Assembly: GCF_002836355.1 (NCBI RefSeq)
Contig: NZ_PJCA01000039.1
Span: forward strand, 124,001 to 188,000
DNA from: Moritella sp. Urea-trap-13
GTDB taxonomy: Bacteria; Pseudomonadota; Gammaproteobacteria; Enterobacterales; Moritellaceae
Reading direction: 5' to 3'
DNA length: 64,000 nucleotides
Below the pieces are notes generated by a model that had not been told where the DNA came from, searched no databases, and saw nothing but the letters and a program-made list of their open reading frames with translations. The translations under genes and the position numbers were made by a program. Each line of letters begins with the position of its first letter. Positions within the stretch are counted from its first letter, which is position 1. Shown here one piece after another: positions 46,260 to 54,609 of the stretch.

Positions 46260-46378
46260 CGTCCAAAATGTAGTCCTTTCCCGTATTCCAATAAAACCAT
46301 CTAATCTAATCTCAATACGATCCCAGTTTCATTTTGTCATAACATGCGCAGCGTTAACTTATTTCATCATTTACCGAC

Positions 46379-46407
46379 ATAAAAAAACCGAACACAGGGT
46401 TCGGTTT
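46379..46407 (-). terminator. Intrinsic terminator of the OmpA-family lipoprotein gene
   Basis: AAACCGAAC and GTTCGGTTT pair with a five-base loop; on the minus strand a T run follows. Confidence 0.85.
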
Positions 46408-46484
46408 AATAATACCATCAGCACTCATTTAACAATGACTGATATTTACATCCAATAATTAATTAAAAGTATTAATTCGCAGAA

Positions 46485-47129
46485 TTAGTTAGCTGTAATA
46501 CTAATTTCTACACGACGGTTAGCAGAACGACCGGCTTTAGTTTCATTTGATGCCATTGGACGACGCTCACCATAGCCACGCGTTGATAAGCGACCTGACT
46601 TGATACCTCGTTTATTCAAATATTCGCTCACAGACTCGGCACGCTCTTCAGAAAGCGTTAAATTAGACTCTGCACTACCAACGCTGTCAGTGTGACCAAC
46701 AATGCGCAGTGATGAATCAGGATATTCATTTAGCACTTTCGCCACGCTGTTTAAGCTTGAGTAGATATCAGAACTCAAGTTATAGCCCGCAGTTTGGAAA
46801 CCAATACCTTTCGCCATAATCAGTTGTAATTCATTTTCGCCAACACGTTTAACTTGTACGCCTGAATCCATTAACTCTTTACGTAATGCTTCTTCTTGAC
46901 GATCAAAATAGTGACCAATACCACCACCGATAGCCGCACCACCTAAGGCACCAAATACCGCGCCGTTTTTCTTACCTGTAGAAGCACCGATTAATGCACC
47001 AGCAATGGCACCGCCAATCGCAGATTTCGTCGCAGTATTCGTTTCTTCTTCGCCTGTTGTCGCATTTTGACGCGCACAGCCAGTAAGAGCAGCAACAATC
47101 ATTAGTGCTGTCATTGTTTTTTTCATCAT
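46485..47129 (-). CDS. yiaD: OmpA-family outer membrane lipoprotein (YiaD-like)
   Basis: 214 residues from the ATG at 47129, which has AAGG eight bases upstream; a frame from 47216 would add 29 residues before the signal peptide. The lipobox is LTGC. A glycine-zipper stretch (AIGGAIAGALIGAS, GALGGAAIGGGIGHYFD) is followed by the OmpA peptidoglycan-binding domain with VGHTDSVGSAESNLTLSEERAESV and a C-terminal NRRVEISI. Anchors outer membrane to peptidoglycan. Divergent from the exported RelA/SpoT-like gene. Confidence 0.93.
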   Translation of the reverse strand: MMKKTMTALMIVAALTGCARQNATTGEEETNTATKSAIGGAIAGALIGASTGKKNGAVFGALGGAAIGGGIGHYFDRQEEALRKELMDSGVQVKRVGENELQLIMAKGIGFQTAGYNLSSDIYSSLNSVAKVLNEYPDSSLRIVGHTDSVGSAESNLTLSEERAESVSEYLNKRGIKSGRLSTRGYGERRPMASNETKAGRSANRRVEISITAN

Positions 47130-47395
47130 TGGATAAACCTTAATTATAGAAACGATATTGTAAGTGAGAGATCGGGCACACTGTATCTTAAATAAAATAC
47201 AATCGCATCGGTACATTTACTAGTTAAATAAGTCTCAGCTCAAAAAATAGTGATATCTGTCGCACTATTTTACCAGTCTAGGTACATCTTACACAGCTTT
47301 ACAGTGCCCAACCTTGAATTGTGACTGTGCGCACTCATCTATTACTAAGTATCAGCATACAATGATGCGAATGCGTTTTCTCAAAAAGGATACCT

Positions 47396-48187
47396 ATGTA
47401 TAGCTTTCTAAGAACATCACTAATTTTAGTACTAATGCTAGCAGGTAAAGCGCCGCTTGAAGCCGCTACTATGCTTAGCCTTAGTCAAGTATCAAATAAT
47501 GGCAATGCGACGAACAGAGTACGTACACAGCTAAGCAAAGACTTAGCGGGGCTTTATCAGCTTCCAGATATTAACAACACCAACATCATTCAACCTTACA
47601 CCGACTTCGACGCCCTTTATGCCTTAGCAGGATCAGCGCAAGACGAGCTTGCGACACTGACTAAACAAATTGCGTTAATGTCACAAACCAGCGCCGTAAT
47701 TCCGGCGATTAAAAGTGTAGAACGTGCCCAAGCTAAAATTGCTAATAAACATGACGGCGCAGTAGAAAAAATTACCGATTTAGCCCGCAGTTCAATTATT
47801 GCTAAAAATAGCCAAGAGTTAATTACCGCTTATGAATTGCTTGAACAAGAAACCGATATCGTCCAAGTAAAGAATCGCTTTAACAACCCAAAACAAAATG
47901 GTTACCGTGATATCAATTTATTAGTGCGCTTACCAAAAACCCAAATGGTGGTGGAAGTGCAATTACATTTAGATCGTATTGAAGCGATTAAGAATGGTCC
48001 AGAGCATGATAATTATGCCAAGATCCAACAAATCAACCACAATGCCAAACAGCAACAACGTGAGGTATCAGAAATTGAAGCATTTAAAGTAGCGCAGCTA
48101 AAAGATGAATCAACAAGTCTGTACCAAGTAGCTTGGCAACAACAGTTAATGCTTGAATTAAAAACCAGTTTTAAACAAATGGCATAA
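47396..48187 (+). CDS. Exported protein with a RelA/SpoT-like nucleotidyltransferase fold
   Basis: 263 residues with an N-terminal signal peptide (about residues 1-24, cut near LEA). Residues 103-210 align by eye with the (p)ppGpp synthetase domain: IKSVERAQAKI for the nucleotide-binding helix, KITDLARSS with Asp128 at the metal-binding Asp position, PKQNGYRDINLLV with Tyr170 at the guanine-stacking Tyr of the G loop, and VVEVQLHL with Glu187 at the catalytic Glu. The usual His of the G loop is Asn. No hydrolase or regulatory domain. Cellular RelA/SpoT enzymes are cytoplasmic, so export is surprising. AAGGA precedes the ATG. Activity is unproven. Confidence 0.65.
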   Translation: MYSFLRTSLILVLMLAGKAPLEAATMLSLSQVSNNGNATNRVRTQLSKDLAGLYQLPDINNTNIIQPYTDFDALYALAGSAQDELATLTKQIALMSQTSAVIPAIKSVERAQAKIANKHDGAVEKITDLARSSIIAKNSQELITAYELLEQETDIVQVKNRFNNPKQNGYRDINLLVRLPKTQMVVEVQLHLDRIEAIKNGPEHDNYAKIQQINHNAKQQQREVSEIEAFKVAQLKDESTSLYQVAWQQQLMLELKTSFKQMA

Positions 48188-48230
48188 ACCTTTATTTAGC
48201 CGCTCTTATGACCATCGATCCATAATAACA

Positions 48231-48262
48231 AGGCCCAATCATTGCAGTAATGATTGGGCCTA
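48231..48262. terminator. Terminator-like hairpin between convergent genes
   Basis: AGGCCCAATCATT and AATGATTGGGCCT form a perfect 13-bp stem with a five-base loop, followed by a pyrimidine-rich ACTCTCTTCT rather than a clean T run. Confidence 0.7.
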
Positions 48263-48318
48263 CTCTCTTCTAAACTTTAAAGCTAAATGTACAATGAAGG
48301 CAAAGTTAGTGCAAAGGG

Positions 48319-48657
48319 TTAAGCGTAACCCCACTTCCAGTTAAAACGGATTTGGTCTTGCAACCCAAAACGGGCAATTAGCCAAGGTACCATAGGCAAT
48401 ACTTTATAATGCCCGGTTTTCTTTAATACACTTTTACCAGTACGGAAGAAGGTCACTTCCTCACCACTATTTAATAGTCGCACAACAATCCTTTTTTGCT
48501 TACCCTCTTCAGGTATTACAACTTGTGCTAGGTTATATTCATGCGTCATCCCAGACCCGTTATAAACTAAAATAATTTGCTCCTCAGTTAACTTATTACG
48601 TTCTAAATAACTTTTAAGCACACTGCCCTGAAAACCAAATAAGGGATCTCTATTCAT
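48319..48657 (-). CDS. Conserved small protein of unknown function
   Basis: 112 residues from the ATG at 48657, which has GGAAAG nearby; an ATG at 48669 is possible. I do not recognise a family. It is soluble, with NRDPLFGFQGSVLKSYLERNKL at the start, a basic beta-rich middle (KRIVVRLLNSGEEVTFF) and an aromatic C terminus (RFNWKWGYA). It lies between rpoH, same strand, and the exported RelA/SpoT-like gene; an rpoH terminator separates it from rpoH. Confidence 0.65.
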   Translation of the reverse strand: MNRDPLFGFQGSVLKSYLERNKLTEEQIILVYNGSGMTHEYNLAQVVIPEEGKQKRIVVRLLNSGEEVTFFRTGKSVLKKTGHYKVLPMVPWLIARFGLQDQIRFNWKWGYA

Positions 48658-48710
48658 GTTTCTTTCCATCTATAATCAAATACAATTAAACGTTTATTTA
48701 TTTTCTTGCC

Positions 48711-48747
48711 AAAAAAAATGAGGCCTCCAATGGAGACCTCATTTTTA
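48711..48747 (-). terminator. Intrinsic terminator of rpoH
   Basis: AAAAATGAGG pairs with CCTCATTTTT and an inner CTCC/GGAG stem; a T run follows on the minus strand. Confidence 0.88.
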
Positions 48748-48764
48748 ACAATTCTGTGTGCTGG

Positions 48765-49628
48765 TTATTCTGCAATAAACTCGCGAAGCTTTTTCATTGC
48801 ATTTTTTTCTAACTGACGAACACGTTCAGCAGAAACACCATAACGGTCAGCTAATTCTTGTAGCGTGGCTTTATCTTCCGCTAACCAACGAGAATTAACG
48901 ATATCTTGGCTACGATCATCTAATTCAGAAATCGCGCTAGTTAAACGTCGAGATGCACTTTTATCCCAGTTTTCACGTTCAACTTGTTGAGCAACGTCTG
49001 ACGCGTTGTCTTCTAAATACTGTGCTGGCGAAAAGCTCATTGAACCAGAGTCTTTATCGCTATCATCATCAGCATATAAATCAAATGCTTGATCTGAATA
49101 AGACATTCTTGATTCCATTTCCACTACATCTTTAGTAGAAACACCCAAGTTCTCGGCAACAGTTTGCACTTCAGCATGGGTAAACCAGCCTAAGCGTTTT
49201 TTTGATTTACGTAGATTAAAGAATAGTTTACGTTGTGCTTTAGTTGTCGCAACTTTTACTACACGCCAATTACGCAGTACAAATTCATGGATCTCAGCTT
49301 TAACCCAATGCACAGCAAAAGACACAAGTCTTACGCCAACAGCAGGATTAAATCGTTTCACGGCTTTCATTAAGCCGATATTACCTTCTTGGATCAAGTC
49401 TGCTTGAGACAGTCCATAACCAGCGTAACCACGGGCGACGTGTACAACAAAGCGTAAATGAGACATGATTAGCTGACGTGCAGCATCAACATCACCTTCA
49501 TTCTGCAAGCGTTCGCCTAGTTCCTTTTCTTGTTCAGCAGTCAACATTGGAATGCTATTCACGCCTTGGATATAGGCTTCAATGCTCCCCTGAGGAACTA
49601 ATGCCATACTTTGCATCTCTTTGCTCAT
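48765..49628 (-). CDS. rpoH: Heat-shock sigma factor RpoH (sigma-32)
   Basis: 287 residues from the ATG at 49628, eight bases after GGGAG (E. coli 284). Region 2 is [36 protein letters not shown] by position 60-100, with the RpoH box [10 protein letters not shown] near residue 131 and the region 4 helix-turn-helix [28 protein letters not shown] at the end. Directs chaperone and protease transcription; usually controlled by mRNA structure and DnaK/FtsH, not assessable here. ftsX, its E. coli neighbour, is absent upstream. Confidence 0.97.
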   Translation of the reverse strand: MSKEMQSMALVPQGSIEAYIQGVNSIPMLTAEQEKELGERLQNEGDVDAARQLIMSHLRFVVHVARGYAGYGLSQADLIQEGNIGLMKAVKRFNPAVGVRLVSFAVHWVKAEIHEFVLRNWRVVKVATTKAQRKLFFNLRKSKKRLGWFTHAEVQTVAENLGVSTKDVVEMESRMSYSDQAFDLYADDDSDKDSGSMSFSPAQYLEDNASDVAQQVERENWDKSASRRLTSAISELDDRSQDIVNSRWLAEDKATLQELADRYGVSAERVRQLEKNAMKKLREFIAE

Positions 49629-50030
49629 CAACAATTCTCCCATTATTACAAATTAATCGGCGAGATCTTATCACGACTGGTGCCTGTCGACAAATTCGAC
49701 AATCCGTGTGACCGCACAAATAAAATATATTCTCTTAAATACTCAAAATAAATAATTCAGTCTATTGATAAATAACTAAAAAGTTATCCTCTGGAACATG
49801 CATTGTATTATTTATGTACAATCTAGTTTAACGCCAGATTAGAAAAGCTCTAGTTTAATTACAGAAAATTACATTAACATGACAAATAAAAATAAATCCA
49901 TCGGCTAATGCTCATTAGCCTTAGTATGACTTTCGTTACTCGATAAGATTCAATACTTTTATAAAGTCCGTATTAGTTTAAAAATACCAAAGGATAGCAA
50001 ACGCTATCCTTTTGATACTTTGTTTAAACT
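49629..50030. other. 402-bp intergenic region between the nitrate reductase operon end and rpoH
   Basis: A+T-rich sequence upstream of rpoH. It contains the terminator at 49979-50012 and a 9-bp direct repeat CTAGTTTAA near 49820-49860. rpoH promoters must lie here, but I could not pick one convincingly. No small gene seen. Confidence 0.6.
49979..50012 (-). terminator. Intrinsic terminator of the nasA-dmsBC operon
   Basis: AAAGGATAGC and GCTATCCTTT form a 10-bp stem with a four-base loop; TTTTT follows four bases later on the minus strand. Confidence 0.75.
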
Positions 50031-51947
50031 CTAGTGCAAGTCAGGTATAACACCAACTTGGGGCATATCCGCCAAACCAACATCACGCGCATGCTGTTCA
50101 AAACCTTTATTTTTCCAGAAAAATGCACCAGGCATTGTCGTCGGAATAACCAGGACATAAAACAATGCACGACTCACCGTGGACGCTAGCACAATAGATA
50201 TTACCGGTAATAACCATAACAAGCCGAGTAAACCCGATGGTGCTAATGTTGCCAGCAAGCTCACAACCACAATATTAATCGCGATAGCGACGTTACGTAA
50301 CTTATATGTTTTACCAAACGTGGTGCACTGTACATAATGCGACGCCGCCCCCTCACCCTGCTCGATATTGAGATGTTTAGCGTGTGAATACAAGCCAAAT
50401 GCTTCAATCACTAAACCTGTGATCACCACTGGTGCGAGGTCAAACAGTAAAGGATACAATCCAATACCATCATTACTCGCGGTTCCAATCACGGCCACTA
50501 ACGCGGTTAATATCGAGCCAAGTGCTACGCTAGAACCAACGAAGGCACAAGCCGTTTGCCAATGATCCCAGAACGGACGCGCTTTAATCCGGTAGCTACG
50601 GTACATATAAAATAAGCCACCAGCACTACCCATTAACGCCAACACACCAAAGGCATTAGCCACATAGCTAAACAAGCGTAACTCCAACAACCAAGCAATG
50701 CCTTGGAAGAAGGTAAATGCGCCCATGAAACCAAAGAATAAAGCCACACCTAGGCCTTCTCGACTCACTGGTGAATGGGCTAAATTATTAAAGCCACGAT
50801 AGAAACGTTTCGGTTTGCCCAAATGCAGCGTCGACATTAATAACGCAAGCGCTTGCATCGCCATTAATATAATCAGTAGTGATAAACCAGCGCCAGACTC
50901 GGCAAAGCCAGTTAGGCTCTCAGCACCCAACAATGGGCCGAGGAAGATAAGTGCAAATGCGCCCATCGCCGTTTGCGAGAACAAGGTAAAAATTACCAAT
51001 GGATCCTCACGAGAGCTCAAACGAGCGAGGTTCCAAAATTGTGCTTTACCGTCTTTTTCATCAACAACAGAACGAAATGATCCATCTTCTTGTTTATGAT
51101 ATTTAAGCGGCATGTTATCGGTACGGGTCATTTCACGCTGTGTACTGGTGGTTTGCTGGAAACGAATATTGGGATTAGTGATGCTTGGATCAGGGAAACC
51201 CGGCATTGAAGTTTTCGCTTGTACTCGATTCTCAGGGGTATTTTCCACCACACCAAAGTTAAGTGCATTACCTAAACAGGCCGATACACAAGCAGGCTTT
51301 AAGCCAACTTCCAGACGATCGACACACATATTACACTTCGTGACCTGACCTTTAATTGGATCGAGCTGTGGCGCGTTATAAGGACAGACCCAAGTACAAT
51401 AACCACAGCCAAAACAGGTATCTGGATCTTGCAATACCGCACCGTACTCAACGTGTTTAGTATAGGCTTTGGTTGGACAGCCTTTCAAACAAACCGGATC
51501 ATCACAATGGTTACACGCCATGGAAATATTAATACGTTTGTAATCAGGATAACTGCCACTCTCAACATAACCAACACTACGAAAGGCAATATGCGCAGGA
51601 TTATCATTCTTTTCACTACACGCCGCTTCACAGGCATGACAACCAATACAGTTATCGGCGGTAAAATGGAAAGCATGCTGTTTATTACGATTGGGGTTCT
51701 CACCCACGGCTTTATTCTCATTAATATTCATTGAACGACCAACCGGTAACTTACCTTCTGTTCGTTCAATTAAATCAATTTTTTTACCATAGGTATTCAC
51801 ATCAAATATTTCTACATCGGCCAATTTGGCATAACGTTGCTCACCGACACGACCTTCAAAGATAGGCGTACCGTCTTTAACAACGGGTTTCTCTGCCGCG
51901 CCGATTTGATCAAGGCGGTCTCTAAATTGTTCTAACTTGTCTAACAT
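50031..51947 (-). CDS. Fused DmsB-DmsC-like electron transfer protein for nitrate reductase
   Basis: 638 residues. After a 95-residue N-terminal extension, residues 100-225 form a four-cluster ferredoxin domain with 16 Cys: C100/103/106/110, C145/148/153/157, C178/181/184/188 and C205/208/220/224. From about residue 315 to the end, about eight hydrophobic helices match the DmsC quinol-oxidising anchor (SREDPLVIFTLFSQTAMGAF). DmsB and DmsC are normally separate. It follows nasA by 75 bp, so it should pass electrons from the quinol pool to NasA. There is no Tat leader, so the iron-sulfur domain should face the cytoplasm. Calling it nitrate-specific is inference from the operon. Confidence 0.85.
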   Translation of the reverse strand: MLDKLEQFRDRLDQIGAAEKPVVKDGTPIFEGRVGEQRYAKLADVEIFDVNTYGKKIDLIERTEGKLPVGRSMNINENKAVGENPNRNKQHAFHFTADNCIGCHACEAACSEKNDNPAHIAFRSVGYVESGSYPDYKRINISMACNHCDDPVCLKGCPTKAYTKHVEYGAVLQDPDTCFGCGYCTWVCPYNAPQLDPIKGQVTKCNMCVDRLEVGLKPACVSACLGNALNFGVVENTPENRVQAKTSMPGFPDPSITNPNIRFQQTTSTQREMTRTDNMPLKYHKQEDGSFRSVVDEKDGKAQFWNLARLSSREDPLVIFTLFSQTAMGAFALIFLGPLLGAESLTGFAESGAGLSLLIILMAMQALALLMSTLHLGKPKRFYRGFNNLAHSPVSREGLGVALFFGFMGAFTFFQGIAWLLELRLFSYVANAFGVLALMGSAGGLFYMYRSYRIKARPFWDHWQTACAFVGSSVALGSILTALVAVIGTASNDGIGLYPLLFDLAPVVITGLVIEAFGLYSHAKHLNIEQGEGAASHYVQCTTFGKTYKLRNVAIAINIVVVSLLATLAPSGLLGLLWLLPVISIVLASTVSRALFYVLVIPTTMPGAFFWKNKGFEQHARDVGLADMPQVGVIPDLH

Positions 51948-52022
51948 AATTTATCCCTGTTATGTTATCGCATGGGGCTTAACTCAATACGTCCGGGTAT
52001 CTTTTGGCATTCAACATATGAT

Positions 52023-54212
52023 TTAGTATGTACGTCTTTCGCGGTTCATTTTCGCCGCGAGTTTTTGATCGACATGCTCAATACGTAACGAACTCTGTTT
52101 AAAAGCCGGTTGACGAGAATGCGGATCAAGTAACCCAAGACACAAGCGATTTACACAATCATGGAAATGGAATGGAATAAACACTGCGTTGGGTGCAACA
52201 CGTTGGGTTAATTGCACCATGACCACCGCGTCACCACGGCGAGAGGCCAAGCGCACATAACTTTGATGCTTGATACCCAATTTAGCGGCTGCATCTGGGT
52301 TCATTTCCATGTATGGGGTGGGACTATATTTGTTTAAGTTACCCATTTTTCCGGTACGGGTACGAGTATGAAAATGCTCTACAACGCGGCCACTGTTAAG
52401 CCAGAAAGGGTATTCTTCACAAGGATGTTCGTTATTATCAATCCAAGGCAATGGGATCAAATTAGCTTTACCGGTTGGCGTGGCAAACTGACCGTCGGTA
52501 TAAAGGCGTGCACCTTCGTCATTATCCGTCGCGCCTTCACGGTATGGCCATTGTAGTCCACGGGCTTGTTCAATTTTTTCGTATGTCATACCGGAAATAT
52601 CAAGATTACGCCCAGCGCCTTTTGATAGCGTTTTCATTTCTTCAAAGGCTTCTTCTGTTGTCCCCGGAAAGGTGATTTTCTGACCATTTTCAAAACGTTT
52701 CGATAGCTCTGAAAAAATCCAGAAGTCAGATTTAGAATTACCTTTCGGCGCTTGCACGTTGGTCACGCGGTTAACTCGGCGCTCGGTATTGGTAAATACC
52801 CCTTCCTTCTCTGCCCATACAGCGGCAGGCAAAAACATGTGCGCATATTGCGTTGTTTCCACATCTTGATAGGCGTCTTGCACCACCAGAAAATCGAGTT
52901 TCTCTAATGTTTTACGAATACGTGAAGTATTCGGCATCGACGTCATTGGGTTTGTCGCCACCAGCCACAGACCTTTAATTTGTCCTGTTTCAATGGCAGG
53001 GAAAATGTCAGTTTGCGCCAAGCCGCGTTTTTTCGGGAAGAACCCTGGGTCTATGCCCCAAAATTCAGCAATATCATTGCGGTCTTGTTCTTTCTCTAAT
53101 GCGCGATAACCAGGTAAACCTGAACACGACGACCATTCACGAGTGCCCATGGCGTTACATTGACCTGTAATCGATAAGCTCGTCCCGCCCGGTACGCCAA
53201 TATTACCGGTGATAAGCGAGAGTGAATTACAACCGGTGATCGCATCACTACCATGGGTACTTTGATTTAGTCCCATAGTCCAGATACTCATCGCTTTACC
53301 TGCTTTAGCAAACAAGCGGGCGACATGACGGATAGTATCTTCATCGATACCACAAATCTTAGCGGCTGATGTGGGATCAAACTCGGCAACACAAGCTGTT
53401 AATGCTTCAATACCTGTGGTGTGTTTTTCAATATAGTCTTTGTCTTCGAGGCCTTCTTTTAAAATCACATGCATTAAGGCGTTTTGTAAGACGATATCGG
53501 TACCTGGGCTAATCGGTAAGTGAATATCGGCAAACTGCGCCAGCATAGTCACACGCGGATCGACCACGATAAGCGGAAAGTTACGTTTTTCTTTGGCTTC
53601 TTTTAAACGCCAGTAAATAACCGGATGTTGCTCAGGCAGGTTAGAACCCCAGGCAATCAAGCAATCGGTATGGGAGAAATCATCGTAGCAGCCAGGTGGG
53701 CCATCAGAGCCAAATGAGCGCTTATAACCTGATACCGCAGAGGCCATGCATAAAGTGGTATTTCCATCGTAGTTGTTGGTGCCAATACAACCACGAGCTA
53801 ATTTGCCTAAGGTATAAAACTCTTCAGTTAATAACTGGCCTGTTGAAACAATGGCAAATGCATCTTTACCATGTTGCTGTTGAATTGCCTTGATCTTATC
53901 CGCCATGGTATCAAGTGCAGAGTCCCAGTTAGTCTCTTTATACTTGTCATGAATTTGCTCACGCACTAAGGGATCATTACCACGACCAGCGGCATCAAAT
54001 AACTCATGTTCAAAGATGCCCTTGATACATAATTTACCTCTATTCACATCTGCGTCAGCAACGCCTCGACTCGCAACAGCATTCCCTTGCTCATTCATAC
54101 CGATCTCGATAGAACAACCTGTAGAACAATATCCACACGTTGTGTATTTCCATTCTTTAACCTGTTTATCCGCAATGCGAATAGGCTTTTGATCCTTGCG
54201 TCCGAAAATCAT
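52023..54212 (-). CDS. nasA: Assimilatory-type nitrate reductase catalytic subunit (NasA)
   Basis: Molybdopterin oxidoreductase of 729 residues without a Tat signal, hence cytoplasmic. The [4Fe-4S] Cys are C26, C29, C33 and C62; the Mo ligand is probably Cys155 in TLCMASAVSG, as in Nap/Nas enzymes and unlike the Asp of NarG or Ser of DmsA. The C-terminal guanine-dinucleotide domain contains NSGRVVEHFHTRTRTG and CVNRLCLGLLDPHSRQPAFKQ. It is shorter than NasA proteins with a C-terminal [2Fe-2S] domain, which fits electron supply from the neighbouring DmsBC-like protein. Divergent from cobA-nirBD, whose product reduces the nitrite. Confidence 0.92.
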   Translation of the reverse strand: MIFGRKDQKPIRIADKQVKEWKYTTCGYCSTGCSIEIGMNEQGNAVASRGVADADVNRGKLCIKGIFEHELFDAAGRGNDPLVREQIHDKYKETNWDSALDTMADKIKAIQQQHGKDAFAIVSTGQLLTEEFYTLGKLARGCIGTNNYDGNTTLCMASAVSGYKRSFGSDGPPGCYDDFSHTDCLIAWGSNLPEQHPVIYWRLKEAKEKRNFPLIVVDPRVTMLAQFADIHLPISPGTDIVLQNALMHVILKEGLEDKDYIEKHTTGIEALTACVAEFDPTSAAKICGIDEDTIRHVARLFAKAGKAMSIWTMGLNQSTHGSDAITGCNSLSLITGNIGVPGGTSLSITGQCNAMGTREWSSCSGLPGYRALEKEQDRNDIAEFWGIDPGFFPKKRGLAQTDIFPAIETGQIKGLWLVATNPMTSMPNTSRIRKTLEKLDFLVVQDAYQDVETTQYAHMFLPAAVWAEKEGVFTNTERRVNRVTNVQAPKGNSKSDFWIFSELSKRFENGQKITFPGTTEEAFEEMKTLSKGAGRNLDISGMTYEKIEQARGLQWPYREGATDNDEGARLYTDGQFATPTGKANLIPLPWIDNNEHPCEEYPFWLNSGRVVEHFHTRTRTGKMGNLNKYSPTPYMEMNPDAAAKLGIKHQSYVRLASRRGDAVVMVQLTQRVAPNAVFIPFHFHDCVNRLCLGLLDPHSRQPAFKQSSLRIEHVDQKLAAKMNRERRTY

Positions 54213-54275
54213 AAGACGTCTCCATTGAATTGCTCAGCACATTATTTATAAATACACTCTCTATAAGCACTATTG

Positions 54276-54291
54276 AGCAATAACCAAGCCA
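54276..54291 (-). promoter_or_regulatory. Sigma-54-type promoter for the nasA operon
   Basis: The minus strand reads TGGCTTGGTTATTGCT against TGGCACrNNNNTTGCw; the GG and GC elements are correctly spaced and 14 of 16 positions fit when N is counted free. About 64 bp upstream of the nasA start. Confidence 0.6.
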
Positions 54292-54419
54292 GCTTACTTT
54301 AATTCCCTATAAAAAGAACGATCCTCTTATTTAGTCGCTCAAACACAGATGTTTTCCTGCTATTTAGCCACTCTTTCATGCATTTTAACGACATCTATCG
54401 CCAACAGTGTGAACTTGGC

Positions 54420-54436
54420 TGCACCACGGCTGTGCG
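54420..54436. promoter_or_regulatory. NtrC-like enhancer site 1
   Basis: TGCACCACGGCTGTGCG has a perfect left half of the NtrC palindrome TGCACCA-N3-TGGTGCA and GTGC conserved on the right. Confidence 0.5.
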
Positions 54437-54452
54437 CAAATGGAAAAACTGG

Positions 54453-54469
54453 TGCAACATCGCAGTGCT
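54453..54469. promoter_or_regulatory. NtrC-like enhancer site 2
   Basis: TGCAACATCGCAGTGCT matches 6 of 7 in the left half and GTGC on the right. Its centre is 33 bp from site 1, three helical turns, the spacing of the strong glnA enhancer pair. Confidence 0.5.
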
Positions 54470-54551
54470 TAATCATCTAAAAAACCTTATATAAAAAACG
54501 GTAGAACAACAAACCTTTAAATATCAACAGTTAACACTTTAATTACAGAGT

Positions 54552-54567
54552 TGGCATTGTCTTTGCG
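54552..54567 (+). promoter_or_regulatory. Sigma-54-type promoter for cobA-nirB-nirD
   Basis: TGGCATTGTCTTTGCG against TGGCACrNNNNTTGCw: the essential GG and GC are correctly spaced. The start point would be near 54578, placing the NtrC-like sites about 117 and 150 bp upstream. Confidence 0.65.
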
Positions 54568-54609
54568 TTAGTCAGTAAAGGAAAGAGCAGTACTACAGGG
54601 ATGTGAGTC

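Larger units (their letters stand above)
54213..54609. promoter_or_regulatory. Divergent nitrogen-control region between nasA and cobA (397 bp, no gene)
   Basis: Contains a sigma-54-type promoter for each direction (54276-54291 leftward and 54552-54567 rightward) and two NtrC-like sites (54420-54436 and 54453-54469) between them. No coding sequence seen. Confidence 0.7.

Noticed and set aside
49800-49870. Direct repeat CTAGTTTAA upstream of rpoH as an operator
   Set aside because: Only nine A+T-rich bases without symmetry; expected by chance in this composition.
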